From positions 620,001-684,000 of the forward strand of contig NZ_VFPV01000003.1 of NCBI RefSeq assembly GCF_006716905.1: a stretch of DNA of 64,000 nucleotides. Direction: 5' to 3'. Source of the DNA: Acidovorax temperans (lineage in GTDB: Bacteria > Pseudomonadota > Gammaproteobacteria > Burkholderiales > Burkholderiaceae_C). Below the pieces are notes generated by a model. The model ran no database searches. It worked only from the letters and a program-made list of their open reading frames with translations, and was not told the origin of the DNA. Shown here piece by piece: positions 1 to 10,287 of this stretch; position 1 is the stretch's first letter, and each line of letters begins with the position of its first letter. The position numbers and the translations under genes are program-made.

Positions 1-404
1 CGGTTGGTGATGACCGTAGCCCCCAGGCCCAGCACCGCGCTGGGGTAGCAGGCGGCGGGATCGTTGTTGGCCACCGAGCCGCCCAACGTGCCGCGTGCGC
101 GCACCTGCCGGTCTCCAATGCCAGCGGCCAAGTCGGCCAGGGCCGGAATGGCAGCCTTCACTTCGCCGCTGGCCGCCACATCGGCGTGGCGCGTCATGGC
201 GCCGATCACCAGGGCATTGCCCTCGCGGCGAATGCCCGCCAGCTCGGCAATGCTGTTCAGATCAACGATCTTCTCCGGGTTGGCCAGGCGCAGGCGCATG
301 GAAGGCAGCAGACTTTGTCCACCAGCCAGCAGCTTGCCGCCCTGGGCAATGAGCTGCGCGGCAGCGGCGGTGGAAGCAGGTGCTTCAAAGGTGAATGCGT
401 ACAT
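1..404 (-). CDS. Xanthine dehydrogenase/CO dehydrogenase family FAD-binding (medium) subunit, 3' end beyond window
   Basis: The reading frame starts at ATG 404-402 (MYAFTFEAPASTAAA) and runs off the window edge, so only about the first 134 residues are visible. The two FAD-binding loops of the CoxM/FAD_binding_5 family can be read: AGGQSLLPSMRLRL near residue 26 and TLGGSVANNDPAACYP near residue 106. In this family the subunit carries electrons from the molybdenum and Fe-S subunits to FAD and then to an acceptor. It starts 12 nt after the large-subunit gene, so the three genes form one operon in the order small, large, medium. That order is usual for form-II enzymes. The substrate cannot be told from the sequence. 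Confidence 0.9.
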   Translation of the reverse strand, partial: MYAFTFEAPASTAAAAQLIAQGGKLLAGGQSLLPSMRLRLANPEKIVDLNSIAELAGIRREGNALVIGAMTRHADVAASGEVKAAIPALADLAAGIGDRQVRARGTLGGSVANNDPAACYPSAVLGLGATVITN

Positions 405-416
405 GGTCGAATCTCC

Positions 417-2804
417 TTATGCCTTGGCCGACTGAATGGCTTCCCACACGCGGTGGGGCGATGCCGGCATATCGAAGTCCTTCACGCCCAGGGGGCGCAG
501 AGCATCGAGCACGGCGTTGATCACCGCGGGGGGTGAACCAATGGCCCCCGCCTCGCCGCAGCCCTTGGTGCCCAGCGGGTTATGGGTGCACGGCGTGCAC
601 ACATGGCCGAGCTTGAACTCGGGGAAGTCATCAGCGCGCGGCATTGCGTAGTCCATGAAGCTGCCGGTAAGCAACTGGCCGGTTTCGCGGTCGTACACGC
701 AGTTTTCCAGCAGCGCCTGGCCAATGCCTTGCACCAGCCCGCCATGCACCTGGCCCTCCACGATCATGGGGTTGATGATGGTGCCGAAGTCGTCCACCGC
801 AGTGAACTTGTCCACGCGGGTCACGCCGGTCTGCGGATCGATCTCCACCTCGCAGATATAGGTGCCTGCGGGGAAGGTGAAGTTGGTCGGGTCGTAGAAG
901 GCGGTTTCGTTCAGCCCAGGTTCGAGCTTGTCCAGCGGGTAGTTGTGCGGCACATAGGCGGTGAGCGCTACCTGGCCAAACGGGATCTTCTTGTCCGTGC
1001 CGCGCACGGTGAATTCACCGTTGGCAAAGTCGATGTCGGCGTCACTGGCCTCCATCAAATGCGCGGCAATTTTCTTGGCCTTGGCCTCGATCTTGTCCAG
1101 CGCCTTCATGATGGCTGCGCCGCCCACGCTGATGGAGCGCGAGCCGTAGGTGCCCATGCCAAAAGGCACGCGGCCCGTGTCGCCGTGCACGATGTCCACG
1201 TTCTCCACCGGGATGCCCAGGCGCGCGGCCACCACCTGCGCAAAGGTGGTCTCATGCCCCTGGCCGTGGCTATGCGAGCCGGTGAACACCGTCACGCTGC
1301 CGGTGGGGTGCACCCGCACCTCGCCGCATTCAAACAGCCCGGCGCGTGCGCCCAAGGCACCTGCGATGTTCGAAGGTGCAATGCCGCAGGCTTCGATGTA
1401 GCTGCTGTAGCCAATACCGCGCAACAACCCCTTGGCCGCACTGGCTGCCTTGCGCTGCTCAAAGCCTGCCACATCAGCCAGCTTGTTGGCACCGTCCATG
1501 CAGGCATGGAAGTCACCCGTGTCGTACTGCAGCGCCACCGGCGTCTGGTACGGAAAGGTCTGGATGAAGTTGCGGCGGCGGATTTCGTCTTGCGAGAGGC
1601 CCATCTCCCACGCGCAGCGGGTCACCAGGCGCTCCAGCAGATAGGTGGCCTCAGGGCGGCCCGCGCCCCGGTAGGCATCGACTGGCGCGGTGTTGGTGAA
1701 CCACGAGTCCACCTCCACATACACCTGGGGCGTGCTGTACTGGCCTGCCAGCAGCGTGGCGTACAGGATGGTGGGCACGGCACTGGCAAAGGTGCTGAGG
1801 TAAGCACCCAGGTTGGCGTGCGTGTGCACGCGCAGGGCCAGGAACTTGCCGTCCTTGTCCATCGCCATCTCGGCGTGGCTCACATGGTCGCGGCCGTGGG
1901 CGTCGGAGAGGAACGCCTCGCTGCGGTCTGCCACCCACTTGATGTTGCGGTTGAGCTTTTTGGACGCCCAGGTCAGGCACACGTCTTCGGCGTACAGATA
2001 GATCTTGGAACCAAAGCCGCCGCCCACGTCAGGCGCAATCACGCGCACCTTGTGTTCTGGCAGGCCCATCACAAAGGCCGTCATCAAAAGCCGCTCAACG
2101 TGCGGATTCTGGTTGCTGACATACAGCGTGTATTCGTCGCTGGCCCGGTTGTAGCTACCGATGGCAGCACGCGGCTCCATGGCGTTGGGAATCAGGCGGT
2201 TATTGACCAGGTCGAGCTTGGTGACATGCGCTGCATTGGCAAACGCTGCGTCCACACCGCCCTTGTCGCCAATCGCCCACTTGAAGCAATGGTTGTCTTG
2301 CGCAATGTCGTGCACCACCGCACCGGCCACCGCGCCCGATGCAGCATCGGCCACATTGACCACGGCGGGCAGCACGTCATAGTCCACCTCCACCAGCTCG
2401 GCCGCATCGCGCGCCTGCTGCTGGGTGTGTGCCACCACCATGGCTACGTGGTCGCCCACATAGCGCACCTTGCCCTGGGCCAGGATGGGGTGTGGCGGCT
2501 CCTTCATGGGCTCGCCATTGGTGCTGGTGATGAGCCAGCCGCAAGGCAGGCCGTTGATGTTGTCGGCCGCCACATCGGCGCCGGTGAACACGCCCAGCAC
2601 GCCAGGCGCGGCCTTGGCGGCATCCACGTTGATGCTGTTGATCTTGGCGTGGGCGTACGGCGAGCGCACAAACACCGCATGGCATTGCGCGGCCAGCACC
2701 ACATCGTCGGTGTACTGCCCGGCGCCCGTGAGGAAGCGGTAGTCTTCCTTGCGCTTCAAGGCCTCGCCAATGTATGGCAGCTTGGAAAAGTCGGATGCAC
2801 CCAT
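417..2804 (-). CDS. Form-II CO dehydrogenase-like molybdopterin-binding large subunit
   Basis: This 795-residue protein has the length and motifs of xanthine oxidase/CoxL catalytic subunits, which bind molybdopterin cytosine dinucleotide. Visible motifs are GGGFGSK at about 261-267, AYRGAGR at about 377-383, a QGHETTFAQ loop, and [10 protein letters not shown] near the C terminus with the presumed catalytic Glu. The active-site loop is AYRGAGR. True CO dehydrogenases (form I) have AYRCSFR with a cysteine, so this is a form-II enzyme whose substrate is probably not, or not mainly, CO. It is the second gene of the operon, 21 nt after the 2Fe-2S subunit. Its molybdenum need fits the nearby modE-modABC genes. 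Confidence 0.93.
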   Translation of the reverse strand: MGASDFSKLPYIGEALKRKEDYRFLTGAGQYTDDVVLAAQCHAVFVRSPYAHAKINSINVDAAKAAPGVLGVFTGADVAADNINGLPCGWLITSTNGEPMKEPPHPILAQGKVRYVGDHVAMVVAHTQQQARDAAELVEVDYDVLPAVVNVADAASGAVAGAVVHDIAQDNHCFKWAIGDKGGVDAAFANAAHVTKLDLVNNRLIPNAMEPRAAIGSYNRASDEYTLYVSNQNPHVERLLMTAFVMGLPEHKVRVIAPDVGGGFGSKIYLYAEDVCLTWASKKLNRNIKWVADRSEAFLSDAHGRDHVSHAEMAMDKDGKFLALRVHTHANLGAYLSTFASAVPTILYATLLAGQYSTPQVYVEVDSWFTNTAPVDAYRGAGRPEATYLLERLVTRCAWEMGLSQDEIRRRNFIQTFPYQTPVALQYDTGDFHACMDGANKLADVAGFEQRKAASAAKGLLRGIGYSSYIEACGIAPSNIAGALGARAGLFECGEVRVHPTGSVTVFTGSHSHGQGHETTFAQVVAARLGIPVENVDIVHGDTGRVPFGMGTYGSRSISVGGAAIMKALDKIEAKAKKIAAHLMEASDADIDFANGEFTVRGTDKKIPFGQVALTAYVPHNYPLDKLEPGLNETAFYDPTNFTFPAGTYICEVEIDPQTGVTRVDKFTAVDDFGTIINPMIVEGQVHGGLVQGIGQALLENCVYDRETGQLLTGSFMDYAMPRADDFPEFKLGHVCTPCTHNPLGTKGCGEAGAIGSPPAVINAVLDALRPLGVKDFDMPASPHRVWEAIQSAKA

Positions 2805-2825
2805 GGTCTCTCTCCTCTTTTCTGG

Positions 2826-3296
2826 TTAAGCCGATGCCATGGCCTTCTGGCCAACCTGCACTGCACGCACGATGTTCTGGTAGCCCGTGCAGCGGCAGAT
2901 GTTGCCTTCCAGCAGCTCACGGATCTCGCCCTCGCTGGCGTTGGGGTGGTTCTTGCACAGGTCTACCGCGCTCATCACCATGCCGGGGGTGCAGAAGCCG
3001 CACTGCAGGCCGTGGCATTCCTTGAACGCCGCCTGCATGGGGTGCATGGTGCCGTCGGGCGCGGCCATGCCTTCGATGGTGGTCACCTCGGCCCCCTGGG
3101 CCTGCACGGCCAACATGGCGCAGGATTTGACGGCGCGGCCGTTGACGTGCACGGTGCAGGCACCGCACTGGCTGGTGTCGCAGCCCACGTGGGTGCCGGT
3201 GAGCGCAAGGTGCTCTCGCAGCGCGTGGACCAGCAGGGTATTGGGAGGGACGTCAACACTGGCCGCGCGGCCGTTGACGGTGAACTGCACTTGCAT
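2826..3296 (-). CDS. 2Fe-2S (small) subunit of the molybdo-hydroxylase
   Basis: This 156-residue CoxS-type subunit carries two 2Fe-2S clusters. The N-terminal ferredoxin-like cluster has Cys39, Cys44, Cys47 and Cys59 ([10 protein letters not shown]). The C-terminal four-helix cluster has Cys99, Cys102, Cys134 and Cys136 (QCGFCTPG and GNICRCTG). It passes electrons from the molybdenum centre to the FAD subunit. The start at 3296 ([10 protein letters not shown]) is chosen because AGGAG lies 8 nt upstream; a longer frame to 3341 lacks such a site. It is the first gene of the operon, divergent from the GAF/Fis regulator, with a palindrome in the shared upstream region. Confidence 0.94.
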   Translation of the reverse strand: MQVQFTVNGRAASVDVPPNTLLVHALREHLALTGTHVGCDTSQCGACTVHVNGRAVKSCAMLAVQAQGAEVTTIEGMAAPDGTMHPMQAAFKECHGLQCGFCTPGMVMSAVDLCKNHPNASEGEIRELLEGNICRCTGYQNIVRAVQVGQKAMASA

Positions 3297-3367
3297 CTCG
3301 CTGTCTCCTGTAATGGTGATGGCTGAATTCGCACGGCGCATCTTGAAACGCCCCTGCCCCCCGCTTC

Positions 3368-3385
3368 TCTAGGGACAACCCTAGA
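3368..3385. promoter_or_regulatory. Perfect palindrome between molybdo-hydroxylase operon and its regulator (candidate operator)
   Basis: TCTAGGG-ACAA-CCCTAGA is a perfect 7-bp inverted repeat with a 4-bp spacer. It lies about 72 nt upstream of the small-subunit start and about 150 nt upstream of the divergent regulator start. The placement suits an operator for the adjacent Fis-type HTH protein. Binding is inferred, not shown. Confidence 0.5.
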
Positions 3386-3532
3386 AACACCCGGCGCTGC
3401 GCGGGATATTCTCAAAATGAAACATGCTGCACTGCACACCGGTGCACCATGCGCGAAGACTGTCACCCGTTGCCACCTCGCCTTGCGCGCACGCTCCCAC
3501 GGCGTAGCCAAGGCCCTGCCTCAGGAACTGCG

Positions 3533-4642
3533 ATGCTTGCTGCTGCCGATCCGTCATCCCACCACCGCCAGGCCCTGATCCAGAGGGCCCGGCAGAGCGT
3601 TTTGCTGGGCGCGGGTGGCGAGGCGTCGCTGGAGCCATGGATCACGCGCTCGTGGCAGCGGTGCCTGGCCGCCGGGCTCCATCCCGGGCACAAGGTGGTC
3701 TTCAACCCCATCAGCGGCCAGGCATTGCGCCAGCTGGCCGATGAAAGCCATGCGCTGGTGCAGGCCGCGCGGCCGGTGCTGGACCAGCTCACCCGCGCGA
3801 TTGCGGGCATGCGCTACTTCGCGATGTTGACCAACGCGCGCGGCGTGGTGATCGACGTGCAGGGCGCGGTAGACCGGCACGACCCGCGCAGCCAGCTGAT
3901 CGGGCGCGTGGGGGTGGACCTGTCTGAAGCCGCTGTGGGCACCACCGCCATCGGCGCGGCGCTGACCGAGCTGGCCCCCGTGTGGCTGCACAGGGGCGAG
4001 CACTTTTGCGATGACAACAGCGCATATAGCTGCGCAGGCGCTCCCCTGTTCGACCCCGAAGGGCGCTGCATGGGCATGCTGGACCTGACGGGCGTGGATG
4101 TGCCCGAGCGGCCCGAGCTGCGGCACCTGGTGGCGCGATCTGCCCGCGCGATCGAAGACGCGCTGCTGCTGTCGCGCCCGCACGACTGGCTGATGCGATT
4201 GAACTGGCCCGGCGGCGCACTGGGCGGCGAAAGCGATGGCCTGGTCACGCTGGACGACGACGGCCAGGTGCTGGGCACCAACACCACGGCGCGGCAACTG
4301 CTTCCCATGCCGCTGCGCAGCCCCGGCGGCGCTCTGCACAGCGCCGATCTGTTTGCCATGCCCTGGGCCATGCTGCGCGATGCGGCATGCCAGCAGCGCA
4401 GTGCAGCCATGCCGGTGCCGCTGTGGTCGGGTCTGCGCCTGCAAGCGCTGGTGCAACCGGCTGCAGCAGCTCCGGGCCGCGTGGGCGCAAGCCCTGCCGC
4501 GCCCTTGCGGCAGACAGAGACCGCGCTGATCCGCCAGGCGGTGCAAGACGCCCGCGGCAATGTGGCCGAGGCCGCGCGCGCACTGGGCATCAGCCGCGCC
4601 ACGGTGTACCGCAAGCTAGGGCAGCCCGCAGGGAAATTTTGA
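3533..4642 (+). CDS. GAF-domain transcriptional regulator with Fis-type HTH (AcoR-like, no AAA+ domain)
   Basis: The protein has about 369 residues. The N-terminal part (about 20-190) resembles the sensor region of AcoR-type activators, including a GAF-like stretch with VGVDLSEAAVGTTAIG and GAPLFDPEGRCMGMLDLTGV. The C terminus has a Fis-type helix-turn-helix, GNVAEAARALGISRATVYRK. The sigma-54-interacting AAA+ domain that normally lies between these parts is absent: there is no Walker A and no GAFTGA motif. It therefore cannot act as a classical sigma-54 activator. The start at 3533 is preferred because AGGAA lies 8 nt upstream; an in-frame start at 3449 is possible. It is divergent from the molybdo-hydroxylase operon and probably regulates it. 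Confidence 0.8.
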   Translation: MLAAADPSSHHRQALIQRARQSVLLGAGGEASLEPWITRSWQRCLAAGLHPGHKVVFNPISGQALRQLADESHALVQAARPVLDQLTRAIAGMRYFAMLTNARGVVIDVQGAVDRHDPRSQLIGRVGVDLSEAAVGTTAIGAALTELAPVWLHRGEHFCDDNSAYSCAGAPLFDPEGRCMGMLDLTGVDVPERPELRHLVARSARAIEDALLLSRPHDWLMRLNWPGGALGGESDGLVTLDDDGQVLGTNTTARQLLPMPLRSPGGALHSADLFAMPWAMLRDAACQQRSAAMPVPLWSGLRLQALVQPAAAAPGRVGASPAAPLRQTETALIRQAVQDARGNVAEAARALGISRATVYRKLGQPAGKF

Positions 4643-4650
4643 ACAAAAAT

Positions 4651-4695
4651 GAGCCCTAGAGCGCACCAGAAAAGCGCTAGCAGCTATCAAAAACA
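4651..4695. repeat. Dispersed palindromic repeat, copy 1
   Basis: The stretch contains CTAGAGCGC, then AAGCGCTAGCAGCTATCAA, the core shared by all copies in this window. It lies between the convergent ends of the GAF regulator and modE, where its hairpin could help end transcription. Confidence 0.75.
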
Positions 4696-4724
4696 GAGCA
4701 AGTCAACCTACGACGGCCCAGCCC

Positions 4725-5480
4725 TCAATCCCACAGTGCCAGCACCACCGCCGATTCATCCACCTGCAGTTTGACCCGGGACCGCACCCGCAAGCCGCTG
4801 CCTGCCGGTGCAAAGCCCACCATCTGCACACCCGCATCGAGCTGCGCGGCCACTTCGTCCACCTCGGGGCCGCGTGAAAGGCGGGTCACGCGCCCTTCCC
4901 ACCAATTAACTCCAGCAGCAGGCGACTCGGCATACGGCATCGCCCGCACCGCCGTGGCCTTGCACAGTGCCAACAAGGCCTGCCCAGGCTGCAGGCCCAG
5001 CAGCTCGGCACTCTCCGCCGTGATGCGCGATGCCAGCGACAAGGCCACCGATCCCGGCTCGGCCGCCTTCAAATGCACACGGGCGATGGGCCCCAGCCGC
5101 TCTACCGACTCCACCACGCAGGGCCACTGGTTGCGCATGCTGGTCTTCACGCCCAAGCGGGGGGCAGGCTGCTGCAGGCGCTGCAGCACCGCGCTGCGGG
5201 CCTGGGCCATGGCATCAGCGGCCGCCAGCAGTTCCAGCCCGGCAGGGGTCAGGCGCGCCCCACCACCGCCAGCGCCCCCCACCACGCGCTCTACCAGCGC
5301 CACGCCCGCCAGGTTGGTCAACGTGTCCACCGCCTGCCAGGCCGCTTTGTAGCTCACGCCCACCGCCCGCGCTGCGCGCGAGATGGAGCCCAGCGCGCCA
5401 ATCTGGCGCAGGATGCCGATGCGGCGGTCAGAAAGGTCGTGCCCCAGAGCACCGGCCAGCGAATGGGAAGAAGAAGGCAT
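4725..5480 (-). CDS. modE: Molybdate-responsive transcriptional regulator ModE
   Basis: This 251-residue protein has the full ModE layout. An N-terminal winged HTH contains GSISRAARAVGVSYKAAWQAVD at about 30-51, followed by the Gly-rich wing GGAGGGGARLT. Two Mop (molbindin) domains follow, at roughly 110-170 and 180-250, with motifs such as ARVHLKA and SRITAESAELLGL. ModE binds molybdate through the Mop domains and then represses modABC and can activate molybdoenzyme genes. It is divergent from modA, with two inverted repeats in the 108-bp gap, one of them close to a known Mo-box. The start has no strong ribosome-binding site, so it is the least certain point. Confidence 0.93.
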   Translation of the reverse strand: MPSSSHSLAGALGHDLSDRRIGILRQIGALGSISRAARAVGVSYKAAWQAVDTLTNLAGVALVERVVGGAGGGGARLTPAGLELLAAADAMAQARSAVLQRLQQPAPRLGVKTSMRNQWPCVVESVERLGPIARVHLKAAEPGSVALSLASRITAESAELLGLQPGQALLALCKATAVRAMPYAESPAAGVNWWEGRVTRLSRGPEVDEVAAQLDAGVQMVGFAPAGSGLRVRSRVKLQVDESAVVLALWD

Positions 5481-5487
5481 GCAGGAA

Positions 5488-5504
5488 GTGTAGACAGCCT
5501 ACAC
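5488..5504. promoter_or_regulatory. Inverted repeat next to modE start (possible autoregulatory site)
   Basis: GTGTAG-ACAGC-CTACAC is a 6-bp inverted repeat with a 5-bp spacer, 8 nt upstream of the modE start codon. A regulator bound here would affect modE itself. It is short, so chance is possible. Confidence 0.35.
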
Positions 5505-5550
5505 ACCGCAGGGGCATACGCCCCACTGGTTGGCAGGCGCTTCTATACTT

Positions 5551-6353
<803 letters not shown>

Positions 6354-6435
6354 CGGCGCACTCGCCCCAACGCCAGCCCTGGTTCTGCGAAGATCGCGGG
6401 CGCCATGCCTCTTTCAAGCCACTCGTCCTGCCGCC

Positions 6436-7116
6436 ATGCCGTTCTCTGCTGAAGACTGGACCGCCATCGCGCTCACCCTGCGGCTCGCGGCCACCACCAC
6501 AGTGCTGCTGCTGGTGCTGTGCACGCCCATTGCGTGGTGGCTTGCCACCACCCGCTCCCGCTGGCGCGGCCCGGTGGGGGCCATCGTGGCCCTGCCCCTG
6601 GTACTGCCGCCCACGGTGATTGGTTTTTATCTGCTGGTCACCATGGGCCCCAACGGCCCATTGGGGCAGCTGACCCAGGCGCTCGGTCTGGGCACCCTGC
6701 CATTCACCTTCCCCGGCCTGGTGATTGGCTCGCTGGTGTATTCGCTGCCGTTTGCGGTGCAACCCTTGCAGCGCGCATTCGAGGCCATCGGCCCGCGCCC
6801 GCTGGAAGCCGCCGCCACGCTGGGCGCCAGCGCGCTGGACCGGTTTTTTACCGTGGCCCTGCCCCTGGCGCGCCCCGGCTTCGTCACCGCGGCCATTCTG
6901 AGCTTTGCCCATACGGTGGGCGAGTTTGGCGTGGTGCTGATGCTGGGCGGCAACATCCCTGGCGTCACGCGCGTTGTCTCGGTGCAAATCTATGACCACG
7001 TGGAGGCGCTGGAATACGCCCAGGCCCATTGGTTGGCGGGCGGCATGGTGCTGTTCTCGTTCGTGGTGTTGCTGTGCCTCAACCTCACGCGGCGCTCCCC
7101 CTCCGCCATATCGTGA
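6436..7116 (+). CDS. modB: Molybdate ABC transporter permease ModB
   Basis: This 226-residue inner-membrane protein has about five hydrophobic segments. It carries the permease EAA-type loop [20 protein letters not shown], which contacts the ATPase. [16 protein letters not shown] and [20 protein letters not shown] are typical ModB/CysT signatures. It forms the translocation channel for molybdate with ModA and ModC. modC starts 2 nt after its stop codon, so translation of the two is probably coupled. Confidence 0.95.
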   Translation: MPFSAEDWTAIALTLRLAATTTVLLLVLCTPIAWWLATTRSRWRGPVGAIVALPLVLPPTVIGFYLLVTMGPNGPLGQLTQALGLGTLPFTFPGLVIGSLVYSLPFAVQPLQRAFEAIGPRPLEAAATLGASALDRFFTVALPLARPGFVTAAILSFAHTVGEFGVVLMLGGNIPGVTRVVSVQIYDHVEALEYAQAHWLAGGMVLFSFVVLLCLNLTRRSPSAIS

Positions 7117-7118
7117 GC

Positions 7119-8231
7119 ATGACAAACCCCGCAACCACCACCCCGCCCATCGAAGTGCGCCTGCAACTGCAACGCAGCGGCTTTGCGCTGGATGTAGACA
7201 TGCAACTGCCTGGGCGCGGCATCACCGCACTGTTTGGCCCCTCAGGCTGCGGCAAGACCACCTGCCTGCGTGCCATGGCCGGACTGGAACACGCCCCCCT
7301 GGGCTGGGTGCGCGTACATGGCGAGGTATGGCAAAACGATGGGGTGCAAGACGCCCCCCCCATCTGGCGCCCCCCGCACCAGCGGGCGCTGGGCTACGTG
7401 TTTCAGGATTCGCAACTGTTCGATCACCTCGACGTGCGCGGCAACATCGACTATGGCTTGCGGCGCACCCCGGTCGCGCAACGGCTGGTGGCGGTAGAGC
7501 AATTGGTAGAGCTGCTGGGTATTGGCGCCCTGATGGAGCGCAAGCCCGCCACGCTATCGGGCGGAGAGCGCCAGCGCGTGGCCATTGCCCGGGCGCTGGC
7601 CACGAGCCCGCGCCTTTTGCTAATGGACGAACCCCTGGCCGCGCTGGACACCCAACGCAAAGCCGAGGTGTTGCCCTACCTGGAGCGGCTGCACAGCGCG
7701 CTGGACATTCCGGTGGTCTACGTCAGCCATGCGCTCGACGAGGTTGCACGACTGGCCGAGCACATGGTGCTGCTGGAAGCCGGCCGCGTGCGTGCCAGCG
7801 GCCCCACCGCCGAACTGATCGCCCGGCTCGACCTGCCCCTGGCCCAGGGCGATGCGGCGGCCACGGTGGTCACCGGCACCGTGATAGAGCATGCGCCGCA
7901 GGACCACATCACCTGCGTAGCATTCGCGGGGGGACAGCTGCTGCTGGTCAGCCCCCAGGCCCGCGTTGCGGGTGACACCGTCAAGCTGCGCGTGCAGGCC
8001 CGCGACGTGAGCCTGGCCCTTACCCCACCGCAAGACAGCAGCATCCTCAACATCGTGCCTGCCACCGTGGCAGAGATGCGCGAAGACAGCCCTGGCCAAT
8101 GGATGGTGGCCTTGCAAGCAGGCCCCACCCGCTTGCTGGCCCGCGTCACCCAACGCTCCGTCCACGCCCTGCAATTGCGGCCTGGGCTGCACGTTTTTGC
8201 CCAGATCAAGGGCATTGCCATCGTGAATTGA
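7119..8231 (+). CDS. modC: Molybdate ABC transporter ATP-binding protein ModC
   Basis: This 370-residue ATPase energises molybdate import. It shows Walker A GPSGCGKTT (about 40-48), the signature LSGGERQRVAIARAL, Walker B LLLMDEPLAALD and the switch His in VVYVSHALDEVARL. The C-terminal third (about 270-365) is a Mop/TOBE domain typical of ModC, which can bind oxyanion and give feedback on uptake. The start at 7119 is 2 nt after modB stops; a longer open frame upstream overlaps modB in another frame and is not used. Nothing follows on this strand for about 260 nt. Confidence 0.95.
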   Translation: MTNPATTTPPIEVRLQLQRSGFALDVDMQLPGRGITALFGPSGCGKTTCLRAMAGLEHAPLGWVRVHGEVWQNDGVQDAPPIWRPPHQRALGYVFQDSQLFDHLDVRGNIDYGLRRTPVAQRLVAVEQLVELLGIGALMERKPATLSGGERQRVAIARALATSPRLLLMDEPLAALDTQRKAEVLPYLERLHSALDIPVVYVSHALDEVARLAEHMVLLEAGRVRASGPTAELIARLDLPLAQGDAAATVVTGTVIEHAPQDHITCVAFAGGQLLLVSPQARVAGDTVKLRVQARDVSLALTPPQDSSILNIVPATVAEMREDSPGQWMVALQAGPTRLLARVTQRSVHALQLRPGLHVFAQIKGIAIVN

Positions 8232-8398
8232 TGGGTGGCAGCCATCTCTGCGCTGGCGCGTTCCGCCCCGCAGGACAGGAGGTAGCTAACGAGCCCCGGC
8301 ACGGTGCGAGGCCCGCTTCTGTGGCGCGCTGAGCGGCTCTTTCAGGCAGCAGCGACGCCAGTATTTCACCGCCCCTTAGAATGTTAAAAAAATGTATC

Positions 8399-8422
8399 TT
8401 GAGTGTCGCAATGACAACTCAA
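8399..8422. other. Short inverted repeat upstream of the EAL gene
   Basis: TTGAGT and ACTCAA form an inverted repeat 68 nt before the GTG start of the EAL protein, with a partly paired interior. It lies in the 258-nt gap after modC. An operator role is possible but untested. Confidence 0.3.
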
Positions 8423-8489
8423 GTGAGGTGAATTGCATTCCCGTCGCCTTCAACCGTGCGACGACTGCATCTAACGAGGGTGAACCAGG

Positions 8490-10166
8490 GTGGAATCCGT
8501 TTCGATATCGCAAGGCGCTGCGCACGCCTTTGGAGTGGCGTTTCCGCCTCTGTTTCACAGCCTTTTGTATTGGGGCTTTGCCTCACTGGTGGTGCATGTG
8601 TGTCAGCGGCTGGTGGAGCACACCGCTTTCTCGCTCGACCCCTCCAGCCGCCGCATCAGCGCATCCAATGCATCACTGTGCATTGGATGCATCGTCTGGG
8701 CGCTGGATGTGGTCGGCCTGTTCATGTACGGCGAGCTATTCCATGTGGCCTTGGAACTGGTGCCCGCGCTGGGCAGCCTGCTGGTCATGGTATTCAGCGC
8801 CCGAGTCACCATCCCCACGCTGAGCACCAGCACCAGCGTACGCAATCTTCTGCCTGCAGGCTTGTTGCTCGCCTTGGGCATGATGGCCGGACACTTTCTG
8901 CTTGCCCGCAGCTATGTAGCCCATTTCTCTGAGGTGAATGTTCTGGCCATTGCGCTGAGCATTGCCACTGCGGCTGGCGTGGCCTGTTACACCGCCATTC
9001 GGCACCGCGCGGGCAAGATGAGCGCGCTCACACAGCGTTATGCCCCGCAGAACTGGCGAGACAACCTCATCAGCGGTGGCGCCATCCTGGTATTGCACTG
9101 GTTGCTGGTGAACTGCTTCCCCTTGCAGAAGCCAACCACCAGCAATCCAGACAACGGCATGGCGCTACTGGCGGTGCTGCTGGTCATTACCTTCGCCTTG
9201 GCGGTAGATCAATTCCGAAACATCCGCTCTGACCAGGTGCGCCAACAGCTGCAGCGGCTGGGCTTGTCGCTCATGCGTGTGGCTCCAGCCCACCAAAAAC
9301 CGCCAGAGCACGACGTGCATCTCTCGCTGATTGCCGACCACCTCCCCAGGCTTCTGAATCGCGGAAGTCTCACGCTGCACTTCCAGCCCATCGTCAATTT
9401 GCATGCGCCGCAGGTTCACTACGAGGCTCTTCTGCGCCTGAACGATCCACTGCAGGGACCCCTGAGCCCGGACGCCTTCTTTCTGGTCTGCGAGCTGCAA
9501 GGCAAAACCAGCCAGGTTGACCGACTGGTTCTGGCCAACGCACTGGACGCCGCTGAGAGCTGGGCAGCCCAGGGCATGCAGCACAGCAAGGTGTGTGTGA
9601 ATGTGGCGCCTGTCACGCTGCTGGAGCCCGACTTTGCCCAATGGCTGGGCGCCAAACTCCAGCGGCGCGGCCTGCCCTGGGGCACGCTGCAACTGGAGAT
9701 GACCGAGCACGCCATCATTGCCTGCGGTGCGCACATGGTGCAAGCCATCAACGACTTGCGCATGCTGGGCGTTGGTGTCTTCATGGACGACTTTGGGGCC
9801 GGCTATTCATCGCTGGGGGTTCTGGCCGACCTGCCCATCAGCGGCATCAAGTGCGACCGGCTTTTTGTGCGCCAGTTGCAGCAAGACCCGCGCCGCCAGT
9901 CCCTGCTGCGCCATGTGGTGCGGCTGGCGCGGGACCTGCAGCTGGAGGTGGTGGTGGAAGGGGTGGAGACAGAGCAAGAGCTGCAGTCGGTGCTGGAAAT
10001 CGGTATTGGCAATGTCCAGGGCTACTTCTTTAGCAAAGCCATGCCGCCAGAGGCCGTTCCCCAATGGCATAAGGCCTACCGCCCCGCGGAGATCACTGTG
10101 CTGCCCCCGCACCCTGCAACGGCTGCATCGCCGTTTCTGGCAGCCCCCGCGCCTATGCCGCTGTGA
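8490..10166 (+). CDS. Membrane-bound EAL-domain c-di-GMP phosphodiesterase with MHYT-like N terminus
   Basis: The protein has 558 residues and a GTG start. The first 240 residues hold about seven hydrophobic segments. Three of them (LCIGCIVWALDVVGLFMY, LALGMMAGHFLLARSY, ILVLHWLLVNCF) look like degenerate MHYT sensor repeats; this is an inference. The C-terminal EAL domain is complete: YEALLRL (Glu312), the Asn in VCVNVAP, EMTEHA, DDFGAGYSS, GIKCDR with the catalytic Lys, EGVETEQEL and GNVQGYFF. It should therefore hydrolyse c-di-GMP. There is no GGDEF domain. Neighbours do not reveal its target, though motility genes lie elsewhere in the window. Confidence 0.88.
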   Translation: MESVSISQGAAHAFGVAFPPLFHSLLYWGFASLVVHVCQRLVEHTAFSLDPSSRRISASNASLCIGCIVWALDVVGLFMYGELFHVALELVPALGSLLVMVFSARVTIPTLSTSTSVRNLLPAGLLLALGMMAGHFLLARSYVAHFSEVNVLAIALSIATAAGVACYTAIRHRAGKMSALTQRYAPQNWRDNLISGGAILVLHWLLVNCFPLQKPTTSNPDNGMALLAVLLVITFALAVDQFRNIRSDQVRQQLQRLGLSLMRVAPAHQKPPEHDVHLSLIADHLPRLLNRGSLTLHFQPIVNLHAPQVHYEALLRLNDPLQGPLSPDAFFLVCELQGKTSQVDRLVLANALDAAESWAAQGMQHSKVCVNVAPVTLLEPDFAQWLGAKLQRRGLPWGTLQLEMTEHAIIACGAHMVQAINDLRMLGVGVFMDDFGAGYSSLGVLADLPISGIKCDRLFVRQLQQDPRRQSLLRHVVRLARDLQLEVVVEGVETEQELQSVLEIGIGNVQGYFFSKAMPPEAVPQWHKAYRPAEITVLPPHPATAASPFLAAPAPMPL

Positions 10167-10287
10167 TCCACCAGAGGCATTGCCAGTAGCAAAGTCCGCC
10201 GCCCCGCCTGCGCACTGAACCGCAGGCCCATGCGGTCAGAATGAAGGGCTGCTACCCAACCATTCTGACCTGACCAGGAGCCCCCGA

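Noticed and set aside
582..3326. A 914-codon open frame on the plus strand opposite the molybdo-hydroxylase genes
   Set aside because: It is an antisense shadow of GC-rich genes, rich in His and Ala with no family motifs, and the opposite strand holds clear CoxL and CoxS proteins.
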